From a virus: DNA of 44,969 nucleotides. The translations under genes and the position numbers were made by a program. Positions 14,373 through 23,100 of the stretch are shown one piece after another. Position 1 is the stretch's first letter, and every line of letters starts with the position of its first letter. The notes beneath the pieces are model-generated. The model searched no databases. It was not told where the DNA came from and saw nothing but the letters and a program-made list of their open reading frames with translations. The stretch is taken from positions 1 to 44,969 of the IMG/VR virus record IMGVR_UViG_3300012926_000007. One strand, 5' to 3'.

Positions 14373-14858
14373 TTACTGGTTAATGACTCCCTCGAACTCC
14401 TTGAGCGTGGCCAAAAGTTCATTCTGGGCTTTCTCAGGGTTCTGAGGGTCATATTGGATCTTGTCAAGTCTGGACTTCAGGTCCATTTGGACGGCCGACT
14501 CGTAAGCGCCGATGTCCCGCTGGATCTGATAGCCACGCTTTTCTGCATCAGTCAGGGTGTCCGAGTTAGAACCTTCTGGTGTGACAACCTGCCGGCTGCC
14601 AAAAAGGTCCTTGTTCTCTGTTACCCACTGATCCACCGCAGCGTCATCGGTAGTTGCATCCTTCGGATAGAACTTGGCAATCCTAGGATCGAGACCACGA
14701 TCGGCAAGAGCTTCGTACACGTTGGCAGACTTCTCACGCTCCATCGTCTTAGCCAGAGCCGCTTCCATTTCTGCAAGCTTCACACCCTGAGCCTTAAACG
14801 CCTTGCGCATAGCCTTGATGCCAGCGGAGTCGTTCTCGTTCTCTTCCCAATCGGACAT
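14373..14858 (-). CDS. Probable capsid scaffolding protein
   Basis: The 161-residue product is highly charged and helical: KAMRKAFKAQGVKLAEMEAALAK is a coiled-coil-like start, YEALADRGLDPRIAKFYP sits in the middle, and a helical tail ends LLATLKEFEGVINQ. Small acidic/helical proteins immediately before the capsid gene are scaffolds in most tailed phages. It lacks cysteines and aromatic clusters. The role is inferred from position and composition. Confidence 0.8.
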   Translation of the reverse strand: MSDWEENENDSAGIKAMRKAFKAQGVKLAEMEAALAKTMEREKSANVYEALADRGLDPRIAKFYPKDATTDDAAVDQWVTENKDLFGSRQVVTPEGSNSDTLTDAEKRGYQIQRDIGAYESAVQMDLKSRLDKIQYDPQNPEKAQNELLATLKEFEGVINQ

Positions 14859-14963
14859 TCCATACTCCCTTGTAAAGGCCGCATCAGACCGGGGAATCTG
14901 ATGGATACCGTAAAATCTCAGACTGTTCTACGTACACTGGATGCTGAGTTAATCCGTGCAGAG

Positions 14964-15035
14964 TCCGGATAGAAGGAATCGAACCCTCGTAATCCTGCTC
15001 CCAAAGCAGGCGGCCTGCCACTGGCCAATACCCGA
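14964..15035 (-). tRNA. tRNA-Pro (TGG)
   Basis: Read on the minus strand: acceptor TCGGGTA/TATCCGG (7 pairs, two G-T), D-stem GGCC/GGCC, anticodon stem CCTGC/GCAGG with loop TTTGGGA (anticodon TGG), variable ATTAC, T-arm GAGGG with loop TTCGATT and CCTTC, discriminator A. CCA is not encoded. It lies inside the late operon between a virion protein and the scaffold gene, transcribed with them, and far from the other tRNAs. Confidence 0.9.
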
Positions 15036-15147
15036 AATAGCACAAGCTTTACGCTCCGCTTCGGCCACCCTGCGGTGATCGTAGTTCTTGTGCCTTTTGC
15101 TGTTACTGAATGTGGGGTGGTCCTACCGCATCGGAGTTGCAGCAATA
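15036..15147 (-). other. Structured leader of tRNA-Pro, possible class II tRNA relic
   Basis: No gene. GCACAAG (from 15041) can pair with CTTGTGC (near 15085), enclosing CACC/GGTG and other short stems. On the minus strand the segment contains GGTGGCCGAAGCGG, close to the D-arm sequence of tRNA-Ser/Leu, but I cannot find matching anticodon and T-arms. It may be the remains of a second tRNA or a processing structure for tRNA-Pro. Confidence 0.35.
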
Positions 15148-16161
15148 TTAGAAGGACGGCCCACCGGCCGTCTGCTGCTGGAAGGAAGCCTTGCCCACGC
15201 CGGCAGTGCCAGAGAAGGCAGCCTGTTCCTGACCGCTGAGGCGCTCTCGCGCCAACTGAGCCTGGCCGCTCTGACCGAGGAACTCCGATTCCAGGGTCTG
15301 CTGATTGACGGGAGCCTGCTGCTTGTAGATCTGCGACAGACCCTGTGCGGTCGGAAGGATGTCGGCAATCCTCTGGTAGGCGCTCTGCGCCTGGCTGTAG
15401 GAGACACCCTGCTGTGCGTAGCGCTCCGCGCTCGAAGGCGCGATATCCAGATTGTTCTGCAATGCAGCCGCACCAATCTGTGCCTGATTCAGCTTCAGCT
15501 GGAGCTGCGGTGTCGGGTTCTTGTCGTTAAGGAAGTAGCCGGCCAGGTCTCCCGTGTGGATGCCCAAGGTGCCCAGATACTGCGTGAGCGCAGGCGGTGC
15601 CTGCGTAGTGGCCTGTACAGCCATGTTGACGCGTTCCTGGAGCTCATTGGGAGAGACATCACTACCGATCCAATCGGCGAACTGCGAAGGCGTGTTGAAG
15701 GACGGATCGATGCCGGAGGCTCGCAGCAACTGCTTGTAGGAGGCTTCCGTGGAAAGGTATTCGGCCGGCGTGAGAACCTGAAGACCCTGTGAAGTCCTGG
15801 TGGCGTTGCCTGCGAAACGAGCCTTGTATTCTGGGGTCTGCTGGAGCAACACCGTGATGGTGTCGGAGCCGAAACCGTTCTGGAGATACGTGAGGATCGT
15901 CGGTGCCAGCGTGCCGAGGCCATAGGAGTCGAAGAGAGTCTTGAGCGCCGCATAGGCGTCGCGTTCCTGCCCAGGCATTCCGGTGAGCTCGTCCAGAAGC
16001 GTGTTGCCTGAGCCCTGCGATGTGCTTGTGGGAGTCCCTGGACGGGCTGAGTAGCTGCGCCTGTTGGCGTCGTACTGGAGAACATCGGCACTACCCCCGT
16101 TGAGGGCACCAACAGAATCGGCCGGATACGGTATGAAACTTCCGACTGGCATCTCTGTCAT
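15148..16161 (-). CDS. Virion-associated protein, helical, Gln-rich
   Basis: The 337-residue protein is alpha-helical and Gln/Ala/Leu-rich, with an N-terminal low-complexity region (SARPGTPTSTSQGSGNTLLDE) and a Gln-rich tail (SGQEQAAFSGTAGVGKASFQ). It lies directly downstream of the lytic transglycosylase gene and shares with its neighbours short helical repeats of the 'TPEYKARFAGN' kind. By context it is part of an ejection or internal-core set. No enzyme motif found. Confidence 0.6.
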   Translation of the reverse strand: MTEMPVGSFIPYPADSVGALNGGSADVLQYDANRRSYSARPGTPTSTSQGSGNTLLDELTGMPGQERDAYAALKTLFDSYGLGTLAPTILTYLQNGFGSDTITVLLQQTPEYKARFAGNATRTSQGLQVLTPAEYLSTEASYKQLLRASGIDPSFNTPSQFADWIGSDVSPNELQERVNMAVQATTQAPPALTQYLGTLGIHTGDLAGYFLNDKNPTPQLQLKLNQAQIGAAALQNNLDIAPSSAERYAQQGVSYSQAQSAYQRIADILPTAQGLSQIYKQQAPVNQQTLESEFLGQSGQAQLARERLSGQEQAAFSGTAGVGKASFQQQTAGGPSF

Positions 16162-16170
16162 GTAAACACC

Positions 16171-17484
16171 TTAATAAGCGAAGCCCATATCGACGAGGAC
16201 ACGGTGGGCGTTCGACATGATGGAGTCCTGAGCATTGTCAGTGGATAGCCAGCGCGGATCAGAGCGAACCTGCTTCTCGAAGTCGCCCAACGGCATAGCC
16301 GTTGGCACACCCTGCTGTGTATACTGCAAAGCCGACTTGATCATGGGCGTGTCGATGTTGACGGAGCCAACACCTGTTTCCAGAAGTTGCTGTGCACGAC
16401 CGATGTACGGCGAGGCGATATCCGAGAGGTTCATGCCAGAATTGATCTGGCTGGAATAGGCCGGATACATCGAAGCCGACTGCGTACGCAGTTGCGCATT
16501 GACACCCTGAACGGTCTGCTGACCGCTGACAATCTGCCGGATCTGCGTGTCAAGCTGGTCTTCCGGAAGCTGCACACCGAGATCCCTCATGGCCTGCCGG
16601 AGCTGATCCTCATAGTTGCCCGCATCGCCACCGAAGTGTATTCCTGAGACAGGCTGCACGTATTGGGCGAACTTCTGCCGGAGCACATTCTGATTGGTGT
16701 CGTAACCGCCCATGAGGGCGTCTACCGCGAGAGCCTGAATCTGCTGTGGTGTAGCGCCGGCACCGAGTGACGCAGCCATCTGGCGGAGATTGGCCTCAAG
16801 GTTGGTCACCTGCTGGTTGTAGCTGGCGGGGTCTGCCTTCATCTGAGCGAACACCTGACGAGCACTGTCCGAATGCGTCGCCCACCAGTTGCTGTTTTGC
16901 AAGGCAGCGATGAACTTGTCTGTGGACCATGTCCCAGTGACAGCCTGGTTGTAGATATTCTGCAACTCCGGAACAGCCGTCACCAAAGCAGCTACCAGAG
17001 GATACTGACTGCGGAGCTGAGAGAGATCCAGAATGGGGCTGGCAGAGCTTGGGATGTATCCGCCCATGGTGCTGTTGGCCAGGGAGACACCACTGTTGTC
17101 AGAGTTCGCGTACTTGATGCCGGGAAGGTTGACAGCCTTCAGAATAGTCTGGGCGTAGCCCATGCCGGCCTGTATGTTGCCCGGACCCGCGTTGTACGCG
17201 GCCAGAGCCAGCTGAATATCCCCGCCCTCGGTCTTCAGCAGGAACTTCATATAGTTGATGTAGGCGTCAACCGCTTCGGTGGGGTTGGTGGGCGAACCCT
17301 TGCCGTACTGCTTCCACGTGCCTGGCATGAACTGGAAGAGACCCTGCTCGCCCATCTTGCCGACCGCAGAACCGTTCCAGCCGGATTCCTGATTGATCTG
17401 AGCAGCGACGATCGCATAAGGTATTCCGAGGGCCGTTGAAGCCTTCATGACCAGCTGTTCATAGCCGGGAGGAACGTACGTCAC
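16171..17484 (-). CDS. Virion lytic transglycosylase (SLT domain) with shared C-terminal module
   Basis: Residues 1-115 form an SLT/lysozyme-like domain: NQESGWN with catalytic Glu33, GLFQFMPGTW, and LALAAYNAGPGNIQAGMGY. It would open peptidoglycan during DNA entry. Residues about 165-437 are a helical module that matches the neighbouring NlpC/P60 protein: TGTWSTDKFIAALQ followed by WW and SDSAR, and PLGDFEKQVRSDPRWLSTDN near the end. The gene is coupled to its upstream neighbour, sharing base 17484. Since the lysis cassette is elsewhere, I infer a particle-borne enzyme. Confidence 0.88.
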   Translation of the reverse strand: MTYVPPGYEQLVMKASTALGIPYAIVAAQINQESGWNGSAVGKMGEQGLFQFMPGTWKQYGKGSPTNPTEAVDAYINYMKFLLKTEGGDIQLALAAYNAGPGNIQAGMGYAQTILKAVNLPGIKYANSDNSGVSLANSTMGGYIPSSASPILDLSQLRSQYPLVAALVTAVPELQNIYNQAVTGTWSTDKFIAALQNSNWWATHSDSARQVFAQMKADPASYNQQVTNLEANLRQMAASLGAGATPQQIQALAVDALMGGYDTNQNVLRQKFAQYVQPVSGIHFGGDAGNYEDQLRQAMRDLGVQLPEDQLDTQIRQIVSGQQTVQGVNAQLRTQSASMYPAYSSQINSGMNLSDIASPYIGRAQQLLETGVGSVNIDTPMIKSALQYTQQGVPTAMPLGDFEKQVRSDPRWLSTDNAQDSIMSNAHRVLVDMGFAY

Positions 17485-19055
17485 TATGCACCCGCCTGGA
17501 ACGAGGTGTTGGGGGCCAGGTCGGTTGTGCTACCCGGAAGAGGTCCAGGATTCTGATACTGGTGGCCTTGGAGCGTGGCGAAGTCAGTTCTGCCCTGGAG
17601 ACTTCCGAACGAAGCTCTGGAGTTGTCCGTGATCGAAGTGGACGTAGCTGGAGCGCTGCCGACATCCTTGGCAATAAGCCCCATATTTCCCAGGACTTGC
17701 TTTGCAGTAGCAGCGACTGATTCGCGGGCGTTGTTCGTACTCAACCACTTAGGGTCACTCCGGAGTTGCTTCTCGAAGTCGTACAAGGGAACCTGCGCCG
17801 GCTCTCCCGGCTTGTCAGGGCTAGTCGTGTTCGTCTTGGTCAGTGCGGAACGAAGGGTGTTGTCGAAGAGATCAATGCTGTTGGGGTCTTTCTCCCAGAT
17901 CTTCGACTGCGCAGCGAGGTAGGGTGCGGCAATCTGACCGACTGTGACACCCTGCTTGATCTGATCGGCGTAAGCCGGGAATGCCTGCTCTGCCAGAGTC
18001 TGGATGTTGGCGCGATGGTTCGCCAGGGAGTCAGTTCCGCTGATGATGCCGGTCACAGCACGATCCACGTAGTCCTCGGTCAGCGGAACACCTTGATCGC
18101 GAGCGTACTCGCGAATGCCCAACTCGGCCTGTCCGGCATAGCCGAGGAAGTGTCCCTGCTGATTGAGCTCCAGATACTTGCCCAGATAGGCGTCAATGGA
18201 AGCCGCATTCATGTTCATCATCAGCGACATCGAGGCAAGGGTATTCATGGCACCTGTGGACAGGTGCACACCGAGCTTGGTGGCCTGTTCCGTCAGTTCC
18301 GGGATCTTGTTGGCGATGTCCTGCTGATACTGCGCCGGATTAGTCTGCTTCTCCACCAGGAGCTTGCGGGCAGTGTCGGAGTTGTTCTGCCACCATCCGG
18401 TGGCCTGCAAGGCTGCCTGGAACTGATCAGTCGACCACGTGCCCGCAACGGCCTGAGAATAGAGGTTGGCCAGTTCCGGATCTGATTCGAGGAAGGAGGC
18501 TGCCAGACCGTAGTTCTCATTGAGGCTCGCCGAGTTGGGCGACTGCAAACCAAGCTGCCCGAACAGATCGAAGGTGGGCCTGGCACTTGGGACAAGCGCC
18601 GAATAGTCGGCTCCAGTGATGTTGCTGAACATGGCGCTGGAAGCGTCTGTGAGACCCTGATCGAAGGTGGTCGTGTTGAGCACGCCCGCCGGCCTGCCGA
18701 CGCCGGTGATTCGGGCTTCCGTGGTGACCGGGACGATACGAACAGCTGTGCCGGTGTGGTCAGCCACCAGAACCATGCCGTTGCCGGCATACATCGCCAC
18801 ATGATCAGACTGGCCATTGCTGTTGGAGTCGAAGAAGACCAGATCGCCAATCTGTGCCTGATCGGTCGGGATATTCCGGAGGGCAGAAAGCTGGTCGTTA
18901 CTTCCGCGAGGAATGTTCAGGCCGAAGTGCTGATAGCCATACCACATCAGACCGGAACAGTCAAATCCGCCCTGACCCTGCCCGCCCCAGACATAGGGGG
19001 TTCCTACGAACTGAAGGAGATAGTTGAGGACGTCAACACCACTGACACCGGCCAC
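17484..19055 (-). CDS. Virion NlpC/P60 peptidase with shared C-terminal module
   Basis: Residues 1-120 are an NlpC/P60 domain: GTPYVWGGQGQGGFDCSGL with catalytic Cys33, then QIGDLVFFDSNS and DHVAMYAGNG with His85. These enzymes cut stem peptides. The following 400 residues are helical and parallel the C-terminus of the transglycosylase next door: AGTWSTDQFQAALQ then WW and SDTAR, and PLYDFEKQLRSDPKWLSTNN near 450. Two enzymes that cut different wall bonds thus share a common body, probably for mounting in the same particle structure. Confidence 0.88.
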   Translation of the reverse strand: MAGVSGVDVLNYLLQFVGTPYVWGGQGQGGFDCSGLMWYGYQHFGLNIPRGSNDQLSALRNIPTDQAQIGDLVFFDSNSNGQSDHVAMYAGNGMVLVADHTGTAVRIVPVTTEARITGVGRPAGVLNTTTFDQGLTDASSAMFSNITGADYSALVPSARPTFDLFGQLGLQSPNSASLNENYGLAASFLESDPELANLYSQAVAGTWSTDQFQAALQATGWWQNNSDTARKLLVEKQTNPAQYQQDIANKIPELTEQATKLGVHLSTGAMNTLASMSLMMNMNAASIDAYLGKYLELNQQGHFLGYAGQAELGIREYARDQGVPLTEDYVDRAVTGIISGTDSLANHRANIQTLAEQAFPAYADQIKQGVTVGQIAAPYLAAQSKIWEKDPNSIDLFDNTLRSALTKTNTTSPDKPGEPAQVPLYDFEKQLRSDPKWLSTNNARESVAATAKQVLGNMGLIAKDVGSAPATSTSITDNSRASFGSLQGRTDFATLQGHQYQNPGPLPGSTTDLAPNTSFQAGA

Positions 19056-19064
19056 GGGAACTCC

Positions 19065-20108
19065 TTACGGGACAGTCGAGGTAGGACCAGAAGCCTGCAT
19101 ACCTGCGGCCGGCCCAGAAAGGGCCTTGACGAACGCGTTGAAATATGTGGTGGCTGCCTGGTAGGCGCCCTCTTGTGGATTGCTCAGAGCAGCCTGGCCG
19201 GCCAGAAACTGCAACCCGCGGGTGCCGATACAGCGCTGTGAAACTGTGGTGGTCTGTGTCGTCGGATCGACTCCGTCAGGACCGGGCAACTGCCCGGCAG
19301 CATCTGTTGCCGCCTGACCGGTGAGCTTGTCTGAAGGATCCTGCGTCTTCGTCTCAAACTTGCCGGTGTTCTCAGCATCCTGATACTGGTAGATGGTGCT
19401 CAGGAAAGCGTTGTATTCCTTCTGCGTGGGGTTGCGCCCCATAAGCCTGAACCAGGCATCCGCCTGAGCACCCATGATCGTAGCCGGATCAAGGTAAGAC
19501 TTGTAGATCGTCTGGCTGGAAGTGGTCGAAGCGTCGGCCGCATTGTTGATGTTGCCGGTGCCCACCACTCCCGTGGTGTCCGGAGTCAGCTGTGCCGATA
19601 CCGAGTTCCAACCAACCTTGGCTGCCTTCGCCAGAAGATCTTCCGGTGAGATGGCTCCAGCTGTTCCGCCGCTCTGACTTTCCAGAGTGGCTTCCTGAAC
19701 CAACAGCGACCAGGCGTTGATGACTTCAGCGGCGGAAGGATTCTTCTTGGAGGTGATGAGGCCGGCAGCGTACATCTGCTGGACAATCTGGGCACGCTGA
19801 GTAGCGTTGCCGTACCAATAAGAGATCTCGTTGAGCTTCTGCGTCAACGTCTGGTTGGAAGCACCAGGATAGAACGGACCGGTGGCCTGTGAGCCCTTCA
19901 GCGGACTCGGGCGGTAGGTGATGCCCTGGTTGGCTGTGAGCTGACGGACGATGCTGATCGGATACTGCCGGCCGTTGACGATGACCTGAATGACGTTCGG
20001 GTCGGCGTTCTGTGGGGCAGTGGGGGAGCCGGTGCCTATGTTGTACGGATTGGCCGGATCCGCCGGTGTGGCACCGGTTCCCGTGCCGGTATCAGTGGAA
20101 GTGCTCAT
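19065..20108 (-). CDS. Virion-associated hypothetical protein
   Basis: The 347-residue product has a disordered Thr/Gly/Pro N-terminus (STSTDTGTGTGATPADPANP) and a central helical part with repeats such as YWYGNATQRAQIVQQMYAAG and AWFRLMGRNPTQKEYNAF. The latter resemble the small helical repeats in the muralytic neighbours. Its order between the 1523-aa protein and the NlpC/P60 protein suggests membership of the ejected or internal core complex. No catalytic motif seen. Confidence 0.65.
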   Translation of the reverse strand: MSTSTDTGTGTGATPADPANPYNIGTGSPTAPQNADPNVIQVIVNGRQYPISIVRQLTANQGITYRPSPLKGSQATGPFYPGASNQTLTQKLNEISYWYGNATQRAQIVQQMYAAGLITSKKNPSAAEVINAWSLLVQEATLESQSGGTAGAISPEDLLAKAAKVGWNSVSAQLTPDTTGVVGTGNINNAADASTTSSQTIYKSYLDPATIMGAQADAWFRLMGRNPTQKEYNAFLSTIYQYQDAENTGKFETKTQDPSDKLTGQAATDAAGQLPGPDGVDPTTQTTTVSQRCIGTRGLQFLAGQAALSNPQEGAYQAATTYFNAFVKALSGPAAGMQASGPTSTVP

Positions 20109-23100
20109 CTAGACGGGCTCCTTCCAATCATCACGACTGAGATAGCGGTCGTACAGCTGTGCAAAACGTGTATCCTTCGCCATCATGTCAGCCACTTCCA
20201 GATCGTACCTGCGAGCAACATCGAAGTTGGCTGCGGCTGCCAGGGTCTTGTTCGGGCGCTTCTGCAACTCAAAGTACGTGGCGTCTCTCAGCTGCGAATA
20301 GCGCTGCAACATCCTGATGTCCCCACGAGCACCATTGGACAACAGTGAAGGATCCTGAGCGATCGACAGGACTGCACTGATGCGGTTCTGATACTTGTTC
20401 GGGTTGAACGAGGCGAAGTTCTCGTAGAAGGCTGGATTATAGATGGGGTCGTTCTTGTCGCCGAAGCGCGAGACGTAACCGCTCAGCTGAGCCTTCAGCT
20501 GCTTTGCACCAGGATCATTGAGAGACTTCAAACCCTGCGCAGTCAACTGCGCCTGGATACCCGCACGAGCCTTACCGTAGGCAGCCCAACCGAGATTCTG
20601 CATCGCCTGCTTCGCGGCGTCCTGTGGAGTCAACTGCGACCGGAGACCATGGGCAACCTGCCACTGATACGCCATGTCATCGAAGTTGCCGTTGCCCTCG
20701 GGACCAACAATGACGCCACCGAGCTCCGGATACTGCCGGAGCAGATCCGAGTACTTCCCTATCGCCTTCGTCGCCCCAACCGTTGCCGGAATGCCGGAAG
20801 GATCTGAGGTCAACGACTGCGTGAACACCATGGCCGAAGGGCCGTACTTGTCGTAGAAGTTCTGCAAGGCGTTCTTGGGGTCCTGCGACTGCATGGCACG
20901 GTACTCATCCACAAAGTGCTGTTGCGCCGGTGCCGGCTTGAACCCGAGGGGCAACAGGCGGTTGGCGAACAGGTCGAGCGCGGACAGGTACATCGCCTGG
21001 CTTTCAGCGTCCTTCCAGGACGGAGGATTGACTCTCTGCCCGTTCAGGTGATCCCAGTACTGTTCCTGCCAGATCGACCACTGGAGCTTCGCGAAGTTGG
21101 CGTTGTCCTGAGGGTGGCCGGCGATGAGCGAACTCAGGAATGATGCGTCACGAACACCGCTGGGAACAACAGCCGCAAGTGAGTTCTTGTCAATGATTCC
21201 GTTCAGAACAGACTTGACAACAGGGTTGTCAACCAGACCAGGATCCCACTTGACCCACTGGTTGACAGGGGCCGCAATGAGCGGGCCGAAGCCGGGCGAA
21301 CCTATTGAATCGATATAGGTCGGGCTGACGATCTTCTTGCCGTCGATCGGAATCGTGGTGAGGCCGCCAAGCAGACCCTGCATCGCCTTGGGCGCGTGGA
21401 AGACGAACGTCAGCTGATCAAGAGGAGTGTTGTCATCAGCCTGTTGGCCGGTGCTCTTGTCTACTGCGAAGGGTGAGTTCCACAGGCCACGCTTGGCCTC
21501 GTACGTGCGGGCGAGAAGACCGGGGTTCTCCGCGAACAGCCGGCTCCAAGTCGACATGGCGTTGAACCAGGCGTTGAAGAAGGGGCTGACGAAGCGGAGC
21601 GTGTGACCGAGGTCGTTGAAGCGGGACACGTCGTAGACGAGATTCTGCATGTCTTTGCGAGCACCAAGACGAGCCCCGTGCATGAGTTCGTTCGCGATGT
21701 CGGCATTGATCACGGAAGAGCCGGACTGGCTGATCCAAGACTTCACATCGTTAGTGAGGCGCGCCTTGTAGAGGCTGTTGAAGACAGGATGGCGGACCAT
21801 GATGTCGTCCGGAAGAGTACCGGTCCACTTCATCATCACGTCCATCGTCCGCTTGAGCATGCCCACGGTGGGGTCGCCACCGTGAACCATCAGATTGATG
21901 TCAGCGTGGATGGGCGGGCGAGTGCCCGCGTTGGGCATTTCCTGCTCGATGATGTCCTTGCCGAACTTGCCGGAAAGCGCGGAATCTCTCATGGCGTCGG
22001 TCGGAAGGTGTGTCTTGACCATCTCGGCAACAGTCGTCACGAAGTCGTCAGGGTCGCCGATGTGCAGATCGCGCATGTGCTGGCGGCCGGCTGCCGTATC
22101 CGACAGCCACGAGGAAACCTCGTCCAGAGGCTTGCCGGCCACGATCTGCTTGGCCAGGGGATCGGGCATCATCTGGTTGCGGATGTAGTGCACGTAGGCG
22201 CGCGTATGGCGCGCCAGGTCGTCCGTAGCCTTGATCTCGCCGAAAGACCTCAGCTGGTGAGCTGTAGCAATGGAATGGATCCGGTGAGCGCTATCGTCTG
22301 CCAGTGAATCCCAGGTATGCTGACTTGAAGTGAGCTGTCGCCAGTAATCACCGTTCGGACCGCCAAAGGCCTCTTCCCAGTCTGTGTTGGTGCCGGGAAT
22401 CTTGAAGGATCCAGAACCAATACGGTGCTTGGGTTGGGTAATGTCGTCCAGCTTGAGACGGCGCAGTTCATTCCAGCGGTCCTTAGCCTCGGCCAGACGG
22501 GAATAGGGAACAAGGAGATCTGCCGGAATCTGATCGAGGTTTCGGCTCTGTGTGGCAATCTGTGCGGCAATACCGTCGTATTCGGCCTTGGCGTCAGCTA
22601 TGTTCTGCTCGTGCTGTCCCTCAATGTTGCCGATGAACTTGTTTCGGGTAAACTGAGTGACACGGTTACGCATCCAGTTAGAAGCACCTTCACGCGCGTT
22701 CGCAACGGTAGCCAGACCACCAAGTTTCGCCACTCCCCGGAGCCAATCGTCACCGATGTGGTTGTATGCGCGGTGCCCGGTGAGAAGGGACATGGGACGC
22801 CACAATCCGTACACGCGATCGAGGAGGTGGTTGAGGATGTCATAGGCGTCGTGTGAGCCATTCGCGATAGTGCCAAGAACACCCGAACGATCCATCGTCC
22901 GCAGAGCATTCTCAAGGGTCTTGAGGTTGGCCAGGGGAACAGCGCCAGCCTCCAGCTGGGTGATCAGGCGTGGATGCATGAGGACTTCGGAGTCCGCCGA
23001 AGGCAGGACGCCGGTGGAAGTGCCGTCTCCCAGATCAATCGAGCCGTAGTCCCTGGAACGTGCTGCCTGAGACAGGCTGCGCCCACGCGTCTGCGTGGTC

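Noticed and set aside
13257-14972. A 571-codon open frame on the plus strand across the capsid and scaffold genes
   Set aside because: It is antisense to the clearly recognised capsid gene, crosses the tRNA-Pro edge, and its product has the low-information composition of a shadow frame.
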